A DNA stretch of 64,000 nt from Deferribacter desulfuricans SSM1 (lineage in GTDB: Bacteria > Chrysiogenota > Deferribacteres > Deferribacterales > Deferribacteraceae): assembly GCF_000010985.1 (NCBI RefSeq), contig NC_013939.1, positions 1,889,501-1,953,500 of the forward strand, in the 5' to 3' direction. Under the pieces are notes generated by a model. That model saw only the letters and a list, made by a program, of their open reading frames with translations, did not search any database and was not told the DNA's origin. This document shows positions 37,854-48,285 of this stretch, in pieces. Every line of letters begins with the position of its first letter. The stretch's first letter is position 1. A program made the position numbers and the translations under genes.

Positions 37854-37923
37854 CTCCCACCTCTAAAAATTTAAACTTTATATAAATTTTTATAAGCTTT
37901 TGTAAGAAAATTCAACCTTTTGT

Positions 37924-40900
37924 TTAAAACAGTTTTTTAGCAATACCAATAGCATCTTCTATAATCACATAAAGTCCAGGCACCAAAATCAGAACTATAA
38001 AAGTGGAAAAAAGTATCCCAAACCCCAAAGATATGGCCATCGGTATTAAAAACCTTGCCTGAACAGAAGTCTCAAAAATCATGGGCATCAATCCAAAAAA
38101 GGTTGTGAGAGTAGTAAGCAAAATCGGTCTAAATCTTTTGAGCCCTGCTTCATATATTGCATCATGAAATGTGGCATTTTCCTCTCTTCTTTTTCTATTT
38201 GCAAAATCTATCAAAACAAGAGAATCGTTTATCACCACACCAGCAAGGGCCACAATACCAAACATACTAACTAAATTAAGATCATACCCTAATAAAATAT
38301 GCCCAACAAGAGCACCAATTATACCAAAAGGGATAACTGTCATAATTATCAATGGTTGAAAATAACTCTTAAAAGGGATAGCAAGCATGACATAAATAAC
38401 CATTATAGCAACTAACAATCCTTTAAATAAAGCAGACATGCTATCTCGCATATCAGATTGTTTCCCCTCAAAGCTATAGTTTAAACCTGGAAACTTCCTT
38501 TGTAGCTCTGGTAAAAATTCACTTTTCACCACTTCCAAGATCTTATTTGTTTGATTTTCAGGGGTCACATTTGCTGTTACATTGATAATCCTTCTAAAAT
38601 TTCTCCTATCTATTGTAGTATAAGACCTACCTCTTTTAATCTCAGCTATTTCTTTTAATGGCACTTTAGAACCGTTTGGTAAATCAACCAAAAATGTTTT
38701 GAAAAAGTATTCAAAATCCCTCTCTTTTGCATCAGCCCTTACCATAATCTTTACTTCATCGGTACCTCTTAAAAACCTTTTAGCCTCAGCTCCATAATAA
38801 TAGTTTCTAAGCTGTCTTGCCAAATATGTCGAATCAATACCAAGAGCCTTCCCTTTGTCATTTAATTTTATATCAAATTGCAATTTACCGTCTGCAAAAC
38901 CTTCATCGATATCAGATACGTTATTAAAAGTTGCAAGATAATTTGCAAGCTCTTTACTTGCAGCTCTTAAAGTTTTAATATTTCTATGCTGTAACTCAAC
39001 AGTCAAAGAAGCACCATGGCCTGGGCCACCAAAATCAGAGAAAAATTTAATTGTTTTTATCCCTGTTAAATCTTTGGACTCTTTTCTCCATAAATTTGTA
39101 AATTTGGTAGTTGTTATCGGCCTAACATCTGGATCACTTAAATAAACCTGTATAAAGCCACTATTATTATTTATATTTGTCAAAATACCTTGAGCAAGCT
39201 TTTCCCCACCATTTTCTTCAATAATTTTTTTAGCCTTTTCAGTGAGAAACTCTGCCACTCTTAATGTATCAAACACACTGCTTTCAACTGGCAAAACAAA
39301 CTTAACATAGGCAAAATCAGATTCCACCTTTGGGAAAAAGACTATCCCTATTCTACCACTTTTGACAAAACTAACAGCAACAATTAATACCATCAAAGAA
39401 AAAACGAAAGTAACGTACCTAAATCTTATACAAAACTTCAAAATGGGACCATACACAGAGTGGATAAATTTTAAAATATATTTACTAATGGTTTGCTGAA
39501 CCCTATTTATCATTTTTAATATAAACATAGGTTCTTCTTTTTGATGCCCGATATGAGATGGTAAAATAAATAGACTTTCAAGGAGTGAAATAGTAAAAAC
39601 AGAAACCACAATAACAGGTATAATTCTAAATATTTTACCCATTACTCCTGGAACAAAATACATCGGTAAAAAAGCCACCATATTTGTCAAAACACTAAAT
39701 ATCACAGGGACCATAACTTCTCTGCCACCAATCAATGCAGCCTTTTTAAATGGCAACCCCTGCTGTCTGTATCTGTAAATATTCTCTCCAACAACGATAG
39801 CGTCATCCACAACGATACCAAGACAGATTATAAAAGCAAAAAGTGATACCATATTTATTGACACATCAAATTGAGGGAACAACAACATCGAACCAAGAAA
39901 AGAGATAGGTATCCCAAGCATCACCCAGAAAGCAAGCCTTATCTCTAAAAACAAAGCTAATAATGAAAAAACAAGAATTAGACCAAGTTTTGCATTTCTC
40001 AAAAGCAAATCTATACGCTGAGCAAAAATTTTTGATCTATCATTTACATAGTCAGTGTATAGCCCAGGTGGTAGCTCATTATTAATCTCTTTAATAAACT
40101 TTTTTACAGTTTCCGCTATTTCTATCGGTTTTTGATCGCCAACTCTATAAACTCTAATACCAATAGCTGGCAAATCGTTATACTTTAAAAAAGTATTAGT
40201 CTCTTCAAAATTGTCTGAAATTTTTGCTATCTCACCAAGAGTTATCGCTCTTCCATAATCACTTAAAACAATCGGAATATCTTTTAAATCTTTGCCATAC
40301 TCCCTTCTCTCCGTTACTCTGATTAGGATATCCCCTTTTGCTGTTTCAATTTTACCAGCTGGCAATTCGAGGTTGTAATTTTTTATTTTATTTGCAACAT
40401 CAGAAATTGTCAGATTAAACTTTCTTAAAACATCTCTATCTAATTCTATCTTTATCTCATAAGGTTTATCACCTAAAAGTTCTACACTGCTTATATTTTT
40501 ATATTGAAGTAATCTATCTTTAATATTATCAGCCCATTCCCTCAAAACTTTTTCATCTTGATTCCCATACAGAATCAGCGTGATTACTTCTCTTTTCCTA
40601 GATGGGATATAAACTTTAGGCTCTTCAGCATCTTCTGGAAAAGTAGTAATCCTATCTATTTCACTTTTTACATCCTGATAAAGCTGGTTAATATCTGCAT
40701 CAAGGGTGGCCTCAATGACAACTTCTCCCACTCCTTCATTAGCTGTTGATGTAACCTTTTTTATTCCATCAAGCCCATCCACTGCTTCTTCTATCGGAAG
40801 TAAAATCCCTTTTTCTATCTCATCTGGGCTTGCTCCAGGATACGCAACTTCTACAATTACCGAATCTATAGTAAATTCAGGGAAAACTTCCTGTTTTATT

Positions 40901-41010
40901 TGAGTACTCCAGTAAAGCCCACCAACTATAAGGAAAATCATAAGAATATTTGCAGCAACAGGATTATCAATAAACCAGCCAATAGCACCCTTTTTCATAC
41001 CATTTGCCAT
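37924..41010 (-). CDS. RND-family efflux transporter (AcrB/HAE1-like inner-membrane pump)
   Basis: 1028 residues with the RND plan of two related halves. Twelve helices flank two large periplasmic loops. The first half contains VIVEVAYPGASPDEIEKGI near residue 50 and the proton relay helix region LGIVVDDAIVVGENIYR near residue 400. The second half has IIMTVIPFGIIGALVGH and GVVINDSLVLIDFANR near residue 940. It exports drugs, detergents or metabolites by proton antiport as part of a tripartite system. Its ATG overlaps the stop of the adaptor gene (TAATG). Confidence 0.95.
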   Translation of the reverse strand: MANGMKKGAIGWFIDNPVAANILMIFLIVGGLYWSTQIKQEVFPEFTIDSVIVEVAYPGASPDEIEKGILLPIEEAVDGLDGIKKVTSTANEGVGEVVIEATLDADINQLYQDVKSEIDRITTFPEDAEEPKVYIPSRKREVITLILYGNQDEKVLREWADNIKDRLLQYKNISSVELLGDKPYEIKIELDRDVLRKFNLTISDVANKIKNYNLELPAGKIETAKGDILIRVTERREYGKDLKDIPIVLSDYGRAITLGEIAKISDNFEETNTFLKYNDLPAIGIRVYRVGDQKPIEIAETVKKFIKEINNELPPGLYTDYVNDRSKIFAQRIDLLLRNAKLGLILVFSLLALFLEIRLAFWVMLGIPISFLGSMLLFPQFDVSINMVSLFAFIICLGIVVDDAIVVGENIYRYRQQGLPFKKAALIGGREVMVPVIFSVLTNMVAFLPMYFVPGVMGKIFRIIPVIVVSVFTISLLESLFILPSHIGHQKEEPMFILKMINRVQQTISKYILKFIHSVYGPILKFCIRFRYVTFVFSLMVLIVAVSFVKSGRIGIVFFPKVESDFAYVKFVLPVESSVFDTLRVAEFLTEKAKKIIEENGGEKLAQGILTNINNNSGFIQVYLSDPDVRPITTTKFTNLWRKESKDLTGIKTIKFFSDFGGPGHGASLTVELQHRNIKTLRAASKELANYLATFNNVSDIDEGFADGKLQFDIKLNDKGKALGIDSTYLARQLRNYYYGAEAKRFLRGTDEVKIMVRADAKERDFEYFFKTFLVDLPNGSKVPLKEIAEIKRGRSYTTIDRRNFRRIINVTANVTPENQTNKILEVVKSEFLPELQRKFPGLNYSFEGKQSDMRDSMSALFKGLLVAIMVIYVMLAIPFKSYFQPLIIMTVIPFGIIGALVGHILLGYDLNLVSMFGIVALAGVVINDSLVLIDFANRKRREENATFHDAIYEAGLKRFRPILLTTLTTFFGLMPMIFETSVQARFLIPMAISLGFGILFSTFIVLILVPGLYVIIEDAIGIAKKLF

Positions 41011-42164
41011 TAATCTACCCTATTAATAACTTTTACTGGCAACCCTTCTACTACAGATGAAAGGTTTGTTACGATTATTTGAGAATTTTCGTCAATATCG
41101 TAAGTATAAACATAGTTTTCATCTTCAAATAAAATTTTTATTTTCTTTAAATGTAACTTATTATCTTTTACAATCCATACAAATTCATCTTCTCTTACAA
41201 CTCTTTCAGGAAGTCTAACAATACCTTTCAACTCTTTACCTATCAAATCAAAAGTTACATAGTCATACAAAAAGATGTTTGGATTAAAACTATCTATTTT
41301 TAAAATTACTTTTAAAAGTAACCCTTTTTCATCCAATGCTTTTTCTAATTTAAATAATTTAGCATCAATTTTTTCCCCATCATTATAAACAACTGCATTT
41401 ATATTTTTATTAATATCTAAATATTTCAAATCAGCCTTTGTAATATTCCCTCTTACATAAACCATATCTGCATCAATTATATCAGCAATTTTTACACCAC
41501 TGTTTACATACCCTCCCACATCAATATATTTTTTCAATACATAGCAGTTAAAAGGAGCTTTAATTACTGTTCTTTCCAAATCAAGTTTAGCTTGCTTTAT
41601 ATTTTCCTCTGCTATTTTTATATTCTCTTCGATTTTTTTAATATAAGGTTCTCGTTTTAAAACATACAAAGATTCATTATCTATATCTTTAATAAAATCT
41701 TTAGCTGAGTTTAGCTCTTTTAGAGCTCTATTTCTTTTTGATTTTTCTAAAATCAGATCCTCTTTCAACGAATTTAGATTAGCAAGCTCTTTATTTAATC
41801 TTATCTTATAATCTGTATCATCAATTTTGATTAATGTTTCCCCTTTTTTAATAAAACCGCCTTCTATCAAATTTTGATTCACATATACAACTTTGCCACT
41901 AACCTCAGGCACAATTGAAACTTCCTTTGCTGGATAAATTCTGCCAAAACCTTTAATGATATAATTTGTATCAACTTTTTCACCTTTGGTAACTTCAACA
42001 TTTACAAAAATCTTTTTAGGCTTTTTTCTCTTTGCAACCTTTTTTGTTTTAATCAGATATTTTGATAAACTTAAACCACCAAAAACAATAACAACTATTA
42101 AAATAAAAGATAAGATCCTCTGCAATACAGATTTTTTGTAATAACCATTACTGTTCTTTTCCAT
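41010..42164 (-). CDS. RND efflux periplasmic adaptor (HlyD/AcrA family)
   Basis: About 384 residues. One membrane anchor near residue 25 (ILSFILIVVIVFGGLSLSKYL) is followed by the lipoyl/barrel part KEVSIVPEVSGKVVYV, a helical hairpin (residues about 105-185), and the return lipoyl strand TVIKAPFNCYVLKK, then the beta-barrel domain. It links the RND pump to the outer-membrane channel. The ATG at 42164 has GAGGT seven bases upstream. It overlaps the channel gene by 17 bases. Confidence 0.93.
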   Translation of the reverse strand: MEKNSNGYYKKSVLQRILSFILIVVIVFGGLSLSKYLIKTKKVAKRKKPKKIFVNVEVTKGEKVDTNYIIKGFGRIYPAKEVSIVPEVSGKVVYVNQNLIEGGFIKKGETLIKIDDTDYKIRLNKELANLNSLKEDLILEKSKRNRALKELNSAKDFIKDIDNESLYVLKREPYIKKIEENIKIAEENIKQAKLDLERTVIKAPFNCYVLKKYIDVGGYVNSGVKIADIIDADMVYVRGNITKADLKYLDINKNINAVVYNDGEKIDAKLFKLEKALDEKGLLLKVILKIDSFNPNIFLYDYVTFDLIGKELKGIVRLPERVVREDEFVWIVKDNKLHLKKIKILFEDENYVYTYDIDENSQIIVTNLSSVVEGLPVKVINRVD

Positions 42165-43536
42165 GTTTAACCTCTTTGTAATATCTCCCACCTAATGCTT
42201 TATAAAAACTCACAAGACTTTCTAAATAGCTCAACTTTTTATCGATAAGATCAAGTTTGTAATCGATAAGTTTTAATTCTTCAGAAATCAAATCTATCAA
42301 GCTATTTTCGCCAGATAGATATTTTAACTTTATTAATTGATACTGTTTTTCCTCTTTTTGTAAATTTTTCGTTGTAGTCTCAAGCTGACTTAATGAATTG
42401 GAAATATTTAAAAAACCATTTTCAACATCAACTACAGCCTGATAAACTGTTTTTTTATAATTTATAAAGGATTCATCTACTTTAATCTTGTTAATCAATT
42501 CATTATATTTCCTTTTATTAAAATCTATTAACGGATAAAAAAGGTTTGCAGCAATATTTAAGACCCAGTTATCAAATATACTACTTATTTCGTTTGAGCT
42601 ATATTTGTAAGAAGCAGAAATACTAAAAGTTGGAAATCTCTCTAATCTCGATATCTTATATGCCGCAAAGGATTTCATCAAATTTACTTCAGAAAGCCTT
42701 ATGTCTGGTCTAAGTCTTATTAATTCTAAAGGTACAGGTGTTTTTATATCAAAATCAACTTCAGGTAGTGTCCTATCTTTTAGCTCTATATCAATATTAT
42801 TATAACCTAATAAAATTTTTATCCTATTTTCATAAATGTTTTTGTTATTTTTTAATAATTTTATTGCATTTTCAGTAGAAATTATTTGCTGATCGATCAA
42901 ATAAAGCTCTTTTAAACTAATTTCCCCAGAGAAGTATTTATTTTCTAATAATCTCTTTTGATTTTCCAATAATTTTAATTTTGCGTTTAACAAATATTCT
43001 TTTTCAAAAATTGCTAAAGTATTTAACCAATTTGTAGTTATCTCCCCAGCAATAGTATTAAATAGTGCATCATAATCAAATCTTTTCTCCAATACATTTA
43101 GCTCTGTAAGCTTTATCCCTTCTCTAATTTTTCCCCATATATCTATCTCGTATGATGCGGATAAACCTAAATAATAATTGTTTACAGTGACAGTATTAAA
43201 CCCTTTATTCTTGGTTTTTGTTCTCTCATAACCAGCGTTTAAACCAATTTCTGGAAATAATGCAGTTCTATCCTTTTTATATTGTAAATTCGCTTCTTCT
43301 ACTGTTTTCACAGCTAATTTTAGGTCAAAGTTATTTTTTTGGGCAAAAATAATTAAACTATTTAGGTCATCTGAGCCAAAGCTTTTCCACCACTCTTTAT
43401 CATATTCTTTAACCCCTTCAATTTTAAATTTATAATCTGCTGGCAAATCAGAATTGTTTAATTTAGGTATTTCTTTGGTTATACAACCTGTCAAAAGTAA
43501 AATAATTGAAAAATAAAAAAATAAAACTCTCATCAC
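42148..43536 (-). CDS. TolC/OprM-type outer-membrane efflux lipoprotein
   Basis: 462 residues. The signal sequence FFYFSIILLLTGC ends in a lipobox Cys near residue 18, so the protein is probably lipidated. The rest shows two TolC-like repeats of long amphipathic helices, with NTIAGEITTNWLNTLA and NAKLKLLENQKRLLENKYFSGEISL in the first half and LIRLRPDIRLSEVNLMKS opening the second. The first codon may be GTG (43536) or the ATG at 43533, which overlaps the tetR stop. It completes the tripartite pump. Confidence 0.93.
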   Translation of the reverse strand: MMRVLFFYFSIILLLTGCITKEIPKLNNSDLPADYKFKIEGVKEYDKEWWKSFGSDDLNSLIIFAQKNNFDLKLAVKTVEEANLQYKKDRTALFPEIGLNAGYERTKTKNKGFNTVTVNNYYLGLSASYEIDIWGKIREGIKLTELNVLEKRFDYDALFNTIAGEITTNWLNTLAIFEKEYLLNAKLKLLENQKRLLENKYFSGEISLKELYLIDQQIISTENAIKLLKNNKNIYENRIKILLGYNNIDIELKDRTLPEVDFDIKTPVPLELIRLRPDIRLSEVNLMKSFAAYKISRLERFPTFSISASYKYSSNEISSIFDNWVLNIAANLFYPLIDFNKRKYNELINKIKVDESFINYKKTVYQAVVDVENGFLNISNSLSQLETTTKNLQKEEKQYQLIKLKYLSGENSLIDLISEELKLIDYKLDLIDKKLSYLESLVSFYKALGGRYYKEVKHGKEQ

Positions 43537-44156
43537 TCAAACCTTTTATAATTTTCTAAACCAGCCAAACTAAATTTATATATATGATCCGTTAATTTTT
43601 TAATAAGTTCTACGTCATTTTTATTTTTCACAATTTCTTTTTGTATCATAGGATTAATTTTTAAAAATAAACACTGACTCATTATACTATAACCCATTAA
43701 ATGAAGTCTATCAAAATCGTTTATCCCAGTAATCCCTTTTACAATATTAAAAAGTGTCTCTCTATACCTAGACTTAATCTCAGCTAAAATATCATCACAA
43801 ATACCACTAGATTGCATAGATTCGTGTAAAAAAAGTTGTGGTAAATATCTTGACTCGTCTTCAGAATAACCTCTCTTAACTACAGTCTCAATAAAAAGAT
43901 ATAGTTTTTTCTCATAAGGAATATCTAAATTATTCAATTTTAATAAAGGCATTTTCTCTTCAGCTATTTCAAATGCCTTTTTAAATATTTCCCGATATAG
44001 ATTTGCTTTAGATCTAAAATAGTAATTAACTGAGGCGATATTAACACCGGCTTTTTTACAAATTCCAGCTACAGACGTTTTTCTATAGCCATTATCTGCA
44101 AAAAGCTCCAGTGCTGCTAAAATTATTTTATCTCTTTTATCCATCTTAACATCCAT
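43533..44156 (-). CDS. TetR/AcrR-family regulator of the efflux operon
   Basis: 207 residues. The N-terminal helix-turn-helix is KIILAALELFADNGYRKTSVAGICKKAGV followed by SVNYYFRSKANLYREIF. The C-terminal ligand-binding helices include EDESRYLPQLFLHESMQSSG, resembling CerR/YbiH-type regulators. It is the first gene of the efflux operon and most likely represses it. An in-frame ATG at 44144 is an alternative start. The operator is not identifiable by eye. Confidence 0.9.
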   Translation of the reverse strand: MDVKMDKRDKIILAALELFADNGYRKTSVAGICKKAGVNIASVNYYFRSKANLYREIFKKAFEIAEEKMPLLKLNNLDIPYEKKLYLFIETVVKRGYSEDESRYLPQLFLHESMQSSGICDDILAEIKSRYRETLFNIVKGITGINDFDRLHLMGYSIMSQCLFLKINPMIQKEIVKNKNDVELIKKLTDHIYKFSLAGLENYKRFE

Positions 44157-44223
44157 TTCAAATAATCATTTAAAATATCTATTTAAAATTGTCAATAAAA
44201 AAAGGTGATGCATAGTAGTCAAG

Positions 44224-44312
44224 GGTGTTGCACAATAATAACTGCTTAATCACCTCAGATTGCTTCGCTAACGCTCGCAATGACAGCAATTTTGGGTCAT
44301 TGCGCCCTTGCC
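44224..44312. repeat. Dispersed MITE-like repeat, copy D (truncated)
   Basis: The left end GTTGCACAAT (44227-44236) continues AATAACTGCTTAATCACCTC and the shared GATTGCTTCGCT...CGCTCGCAATGA core, closely matching copy C to TCATTGCG near 44303. The right terminus is missing; only a GCAATCT remnant at 44410-44417 hints at the lost part. It lies in the 311-base gap between tetR and tRNA-Leu. The rest of the gap has no clear structure. Confidence 0.75.
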
Positions 44313-44467
44313 ATTCAGTGTAGTAGATGCTGAGTTTAAAATTTTTAATATTCTATGTTTTAAATGTATAACTATCAAAGTTTAAACACTAACGGCGGGG
44401 AAAGCAATCTGGAACTTAAACATATTTTACTGTACAAAAATTTATTAAAACCTTGAGAATCCAGAAA

Positions 44468-44553
44468 TGCCCAAGGGGGGACTCGAACCCCCACGGCCTT
44501 TTACGGCCACAGGATCCTGAATCCTGCGTGTCTACCAATTCCACCACTTGGGC
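44468..44553 (-). tRNA. tRNA-Leu (anticodon CAG)
   Basis: 86 bases with a long variable arm. Acceptor GCCCAAG / CTTGGGC, D-arm TGGTGGAATTGGTAGACAC, anticodon loop TTCAGGA and T-arm GGGGG-TTCGAGT-CCCCC. Discriminator A; the CCA is not encoded. Confidence 0.96.
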
Positions 44554-44565
44554 GAAACAAAAAAA

Positions 44566-44594
44566 CATATATGTATTTTAGTACCCCTTGTCAA
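44566..44594 (-). promoter_or_regulatory. Promoter of tRNA-Leu
   Basis: TTGACA (44594-44589), a 17-base spacer and TATATG (44571-44566) on the minus strand, ending 12 bases before the tRNA 5' end. Confidence 0.75.
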
Positions 44595-44612
44595 CAAATA
44601 TAATAATCAAGC

Positions 44613-45641
44613 TCAATCTAATCTCTTTTCCCACTCAAAAGCACTTTTACAAATCAACTCTAAATTATCAAATTTTGGCTGCCAACCAAGTTTATTTAAG
44701 ATTTTGCTATTATCAGCAATCAGTTTTGATGGATCGCCAGCTCTTCTACCAGTTATTTCCACTTTAAAATCAACACCACTGACTTTTTTCATTGTATTTA
44801 TAACCTCTTTTACCGTATAACCATGCCCATATCCACAATTAAAAATATCACTCACATTCTCATTTAAATAATCAAGTGCCTGCAAGTGAGCCATTGCAAG
44901 ATCATCGACATGAATATAATCTCTAATACATGTACCATCTTTTGTATCGTAATCATCACCAAAAATATAGATTTTATCCCTTTTCCCTGTAGCTGTTTCA
45001 GCTGCCACTTTTATCAAATGTGTCGCTTCAGGAAATGCCTGACCAATTCGAGGATTTATATCCTCTATTGTTTTTGCATTGTTCATATCTGCACCAGCCA
45101 CATTAAAGTACCTTAAAATCACATATTTAAAATCGTTATTTGCCTTTGCAGTATCGATAAGCACTCTCTCGCTCATCATTTTACTCATACCGTAAGGGTT
45201 AATTGGACTTAAAATCGTTGTCTCTTTTACTGGTACCTCTTCAGGCTCCCCATAAACTGCAGCTGTTGATGAAAAGATAAATCTTTCAACCCCATAATTA
45301 GTTGCCAGTCTAATCAAATTTGTGGTATTTACAGTATTATTCATATAATATTTGAGAGGATTTTCCACACTTTCTGGCACAATAATGCTTGCTGCAAAAT
45401 GTATTATTGCATCAAAAGAATATGATTTAAAAATCCCCTCTACTAAACTAAAATTGGATAAATCAGCTTCAATTATTTTTAATCTACCATTCACATCAAT
45501 TTTTTTCAAAGTATCAACATTCTTTCTGCTACCTGTAGAAAAATTATCAAGAATAACAACATTATCAGATCTTTTCTCAAGAATCTCCTTTACTACATGA
45601 CTACCAATATAACCAGCTCCACCAGTAACAAGAATATTCAT
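44613..45641 (-). CDS. galE: UDP-glucose 4-epimerase
   Basis: 342 residues of the extended short-chain dehydrogenase family. The NAD+ site is LVTGGAGYIGSHVVKEI. The catalytic Ser/Thr-Tyr-Lys set appears as FSSTAAVYGEP and NPYGMSKMMSER. The substrate region CIRDYIHVDDLA and YNVGYG-like FNCGYGHGYTVKEV are conserved. It interconverts UDP-glucose and UDP-galactose for surface sugars. AAGGGGGG precedes the ATG. Confidence 0.97.
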   Translation of the reverse strand: MNILVTGGAGYIGSHVVKEILEKRSDNVVILDNFSTGSRKNVDTLKKIDVNGRLKIIEADLSNFSLVEGIFKSYSFDAIIHFAASIIVPESVENPLKYYMNNTVNTTNLIRLATNYGVERFIFSSTAAVYGEPEEVPVKETTILSPINPYGMSKMMSERVLIDTAKANNDFKYVILRYFNVAGADMNNAKTIEDINPRIGQAFPEATHLIKVAAETATGKRDKIYIFGDDYDTKDGTCIRDYIHVDDLAMAHLQALDYLNENVSDIFNCGYGHGYTVKEVINTMKKVSGVDFKVEITGRRAGDPSKLIADNSKILNKLGWQPKFDNLELICKSAFEWEKRLD

Positions 45642-45682
45642 AAGCCCCCCTTAACTATAAATATAGAAATTAATATTATAAA

Positions 45683-45814
45683 TTAATCTTTATTACAAGA
45701 ACAACTACCACCTGTATGAGAACAACACCCATCCTTATTTTTGTTCTTCATAAACAATATAAAAATAAAAAATACAAATGTCACAATCACTACAAATATT
45801 ATAAAATCGATCAC
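45683..45814 (-). CDS. Tiny Cys-rich membrane protein after nqrF, possibly NqrM-like
   Basis: A 43-residue protein with one membrane helix (IDFIIFVVIVTFVFFIFILFM) and a short tail containing four Cys (DGCCSHTGGSCSCNKD). The start is GTG at 45814. GGAGG overlaps the end of nqrF at the right spacing, and the nqrF stop lies one base upstream, so translation is coupled. In other bacteria nqrM, a short membrane protein with four conserved Cys downstream of nqrF, inserts iron into Na+-NQR. The architecture is the same, but the sequence also resembles FeoB-associated Cys-rich proteins. The assignment is therefore an inference from position and topology. Confidence 0.65.
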   Translation of the reverse strand: MIDFIIFVVIVTFVFFIFILFMKNKNKDGCCSHTGGSCSCNKD

Positions 45815-45815
45815 A

Positions 45816-47039
45816 TTACCCTCCAAAATCATCAAAAAGGATATTTTCTCTTTCAACTCCCAGAGAATCAAGCATCTTTAATACTGCTTCAATCATAACA
45901 GGTGGGCCGCACAAATAATATTCACAATCTTCAGGTGCAGGATGATTTTTTAAATAATTTTCATAGACAACCTCATGTATATATCCTGTAAACCCATCCC
46001 AGTTATCCTCAGGTTGAGGATCTGATAATGCTATAAACCATTCAAAGTTATCATGCTCTTTAGCAAGTCTATCGAAGTCCTCTACATAAAAAAGCTCTCT
46101 CTTGCTTCTTGCACCATACCAAAATGTTATCTTCCTATTTGTTTTTACCCTTTTTAATTGATCAAAAATATGAGAACGCATTGGTGCCATACCAGCACCA
46201 CCACCGATAAAAACCATTTCATTATCTGTATCTTTTACAAAAAACTCACCATAAGGGCCCGAAACGGTTACTTTATCTCCAGGTTTCAAACTAAAAACAT
46301 ATGAAGACCCTTTACCAGGTGGAATATCTTTTCTATTTTGAGGTGGAGTTGCAATTCTCACATTGAGCATTATTATCCCCTTCTCTAATGGGTAGTTTGC
46401 CATAGAATAAGCTCTTACAACAGGCTCATCTACCTTGGATACAAGTTCAAATAAACCAGCTTTTTCCCAATCTTCTCTATATTCTTCATCTATATCAAAA
46501 TCTTTGAAATAAGCAGTATAAGGTGGCACCCACACTTGAATAAAACCACCTGCTTTGAAATCAAAATCAACACCCTCAGGGATCTTTAAAACCAGCTCTT
46601 TAATAAAAGTAGCCACATTTTTGTTTGAAATCACTTCACACTCAAGCTGTTTTGCACCAAAGACATCAGGAGATACCTCAATTTTTAAGTCATTTTTAAC
46701 CGTTACCTGACAGCTCAGTCTTACCCCTTCCTTTTCCTCCCTTTTTGAAATATGTGATAGCTCTGTAGGGAGAATATCACCACCACCTTCCAACACCTTC
46801 ACTTTACACAAACCACATGTTCCCTGGCCACCACAAGCAGAAGATAAATAAATCCCATTTTCAGCCAATGCAAATAAAAGCTTACCACCTTTTTGTGTAA
46901 CTAATGGCTCTTTTTCATCATTTATATAAATTTTTACTTCGCCTGTTTGAACAAGCTTACTTTTTGCATATAAAATAACAGCTACAAGCATCAAAATAAT
47001 AAATGTAAAAGATAATACCCCTAAAACTATTTCTATCAA
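45816..47039 (-). CDS. nqrF: Na+-translocating NADH:quinone reductase subunit F
   Basis: 407 residues. N-terminal membrane helix ([15 protein letters not shown]), then a plant-type [2Fe-2S] domain with [16 protein letters not shown] and the distal Cys in VRLSCQV. The FAD domain holds RAYSMANYP and the NADH domain [13 protein letters not shown], ending in [10 protein letters not shown] and the FDDFGG C-terminus. It is the electron-input subunit, oxidising NADH. It is the last Nqr structural gene. Confidence 0.98.
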   Translation of the reverse strand: MIEIVLGVLSFTFIILMLVAVILYAKSKLVQTGEVKIYINDEKEPLVTQKGGKLLFALAENGIYLSSACGGQGTCGLCKVKVLEGGGDILPTELSHISKREEKEGVRLSCQVTVKNDLKIEVSPDVFGAKQLECEVISNKNVATFIKELVLKIPEGVDFDFKAGGFIQVWVPPYTAYFKDFDIDEEYREDWEKAGLFELVSKVDEPVVRAYSMANYPLEKGIIMLNVRIATPPQNRKDIPPGKGSSYVFSLKPGDKVTVSGPYGEFFVKDTDNEMVFIGGGAGMAPMRSHIFDQLKRVKTNRKITFWYGARSKRELFYVEDFDRLAKEHDNFEWFIALSDPQPEDNWDGFTGYIHEVVYENYLKNHPAPEDCEYYLCGPPVMIEAVLKMLDSLGVERENILFDDFGG

Positions 47040-47056
47040 AATCCCACCTCAATACT

Positions 47057-47671
47057 CTATAATTTTATTCCTGAAAAAATCATAAAAGCAATTGCCATTA
47101 AACCAGCTACAATAAAGGTTAAACCGACCCCTTCAAGCCCTTTAGGTGGATTGCTATATTTTAATTTATCTCTTATACCTGCAAGTAAGATAATTGCCAA
47201 AGCCCAACCCATACCTGATCCAAGCCCATACACTATCGATTCAATATGTGTATATTCTCTTTGAACCATAAAGAGAGAGCCACCCAATATTGCACAATTT
47301 ACAGTAATTAACGGAAGATAAATACCAAGTGAGTTGTAGAGTTTTGGAAAAAACTTATCCACAACCATTTCCAAAATTTGAACCATCGCAGCAATCACAC
47401 CAATGTATGATACAAGTCCAATAAACGATAAATCTACATTTTTCAAACCAAGCCAGCTCAAAGCTCCGTCTCTTAGAATATATTGATAAAGGACATTGTT
47501 AGCTGGCACTGTAATAAACTGCACAATGATAACAGCCATCCCAAGCCCAACAGCTGTTTCCATCTTTTTAGAAACAGCTATAAATGTACACATACCAAGG
47601 AAAAAGGATAATGCCATATTTTCTATAAATATAGATTTTACAAAAAGACTAAGCAAATGCTCAAGCATCAT
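47057..47671 (-). CDS. nqrE: Na+-translocating NADH:quinone reductase subunit E
   Basis: 204 residues of the NqrD/NqrE/RnfA/RnfE membrane family with six helices. Conserved Cys-containing helices include [26 protein letters not shown] and [14 protein letters not shown], the sites that share an Fe centre with NqrD. A second ATG follows directly. It overlaps nqrD by 11 bases. Confidence 0.96.
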   Translation of the reverse strand: MMLEHLLSLFVKSIFIENMALSFFLGMCTFIAVSKKMETAVGLGMAVIIVQFITVPANNVLYQYILRDGALSWLGLKNVDLSFIGLVSYIGVIAAMVQILEMVVDKFFPKLYNSLGIYLPLITVNCAILGGSLFMVQREYTHIESIVYGLGSGMGWALAIILLAGIRDKLKYSNPPKGLEGVGLTFIVAGLMAIAFMIFSGIKL

Positions 47672-48275
47672 AATCCCCTATCTGCCTTTTAACATGCCAG
47701 ATTAAAAGCCCAATAATAAAAAATGCACTTGGTGCAAGTAAGAACAAACCGTTTGGAGTGTACCAACCACCCTCAGATACAGGTTTTAGAATTGTAATAC
47801 CGAGTAATTTACCAGAACCAATTAACTCTCTAATTATTGCCACTACTATCAAAATCCCACCATAACCGACACCATTACCTATTCCATCTAAAAAACTTTC
47901 TATTGGGCCATTCTTCAGTGCAAAAGCCTCAGCTCTACCCATAATAATACAGTTTGTTATGATTAGCCCCACAAACACAGATAATTGTTTACTTATTTCA
48001 AAGAAATACGCTTTTATAAACTGGTCTGCGATAATAACTAAAGTGGCAATTATAGTTGTCTCAACAATAATTCTTATATTTGTAGGGATATTATCTCTTA
48101 TCAGTGAAATAAAAAGGTTAGAAAAAGCCACTACAAAAGTAACAGCCAAAAACATCACAATCGCAGTCTCAAGTTTAGAAGTCACAGCCAAAGCAGAACA
48201 GATCCCCAACACCTGAACAGCAATCGGGTTATCTCTAAATATAGGTTTTAAGAGGACTTCTTTATACTTTTTCAT
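47661..48275 (-). CDS. nqrD: Na+-translocating NADH:quinone reductase subunit D
   Basis: 204 residues. The pattern [21 protein letters not shown] holds one Cys of the NqrD/NqrE Fe site and [19 protein letters not shown] the second. Six membrane helices. It is 10 bases downstream of nqrC. Confidence 0.96.
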   Translation of the reverse strand: MKKYKEVLLKPIFRDNPIAVQVLGICSALAVTSKLETAIVMFLAVTFVVAFSNLFISLIRDNIPTNIRIIVETTIIATLVIIADQFIKAYFFEISKQLSVFVGLIITNCIIMGRAEAFALKNGPIESFLDGIGNGVGYGGILIVVAIIRELIGSGKLLGITILKPVSEGGWYTPNGLFLLAPSAFFIIGLLIWHVKRQIGDYDA

Positions 48276-48285
48276 CTAACATCCT

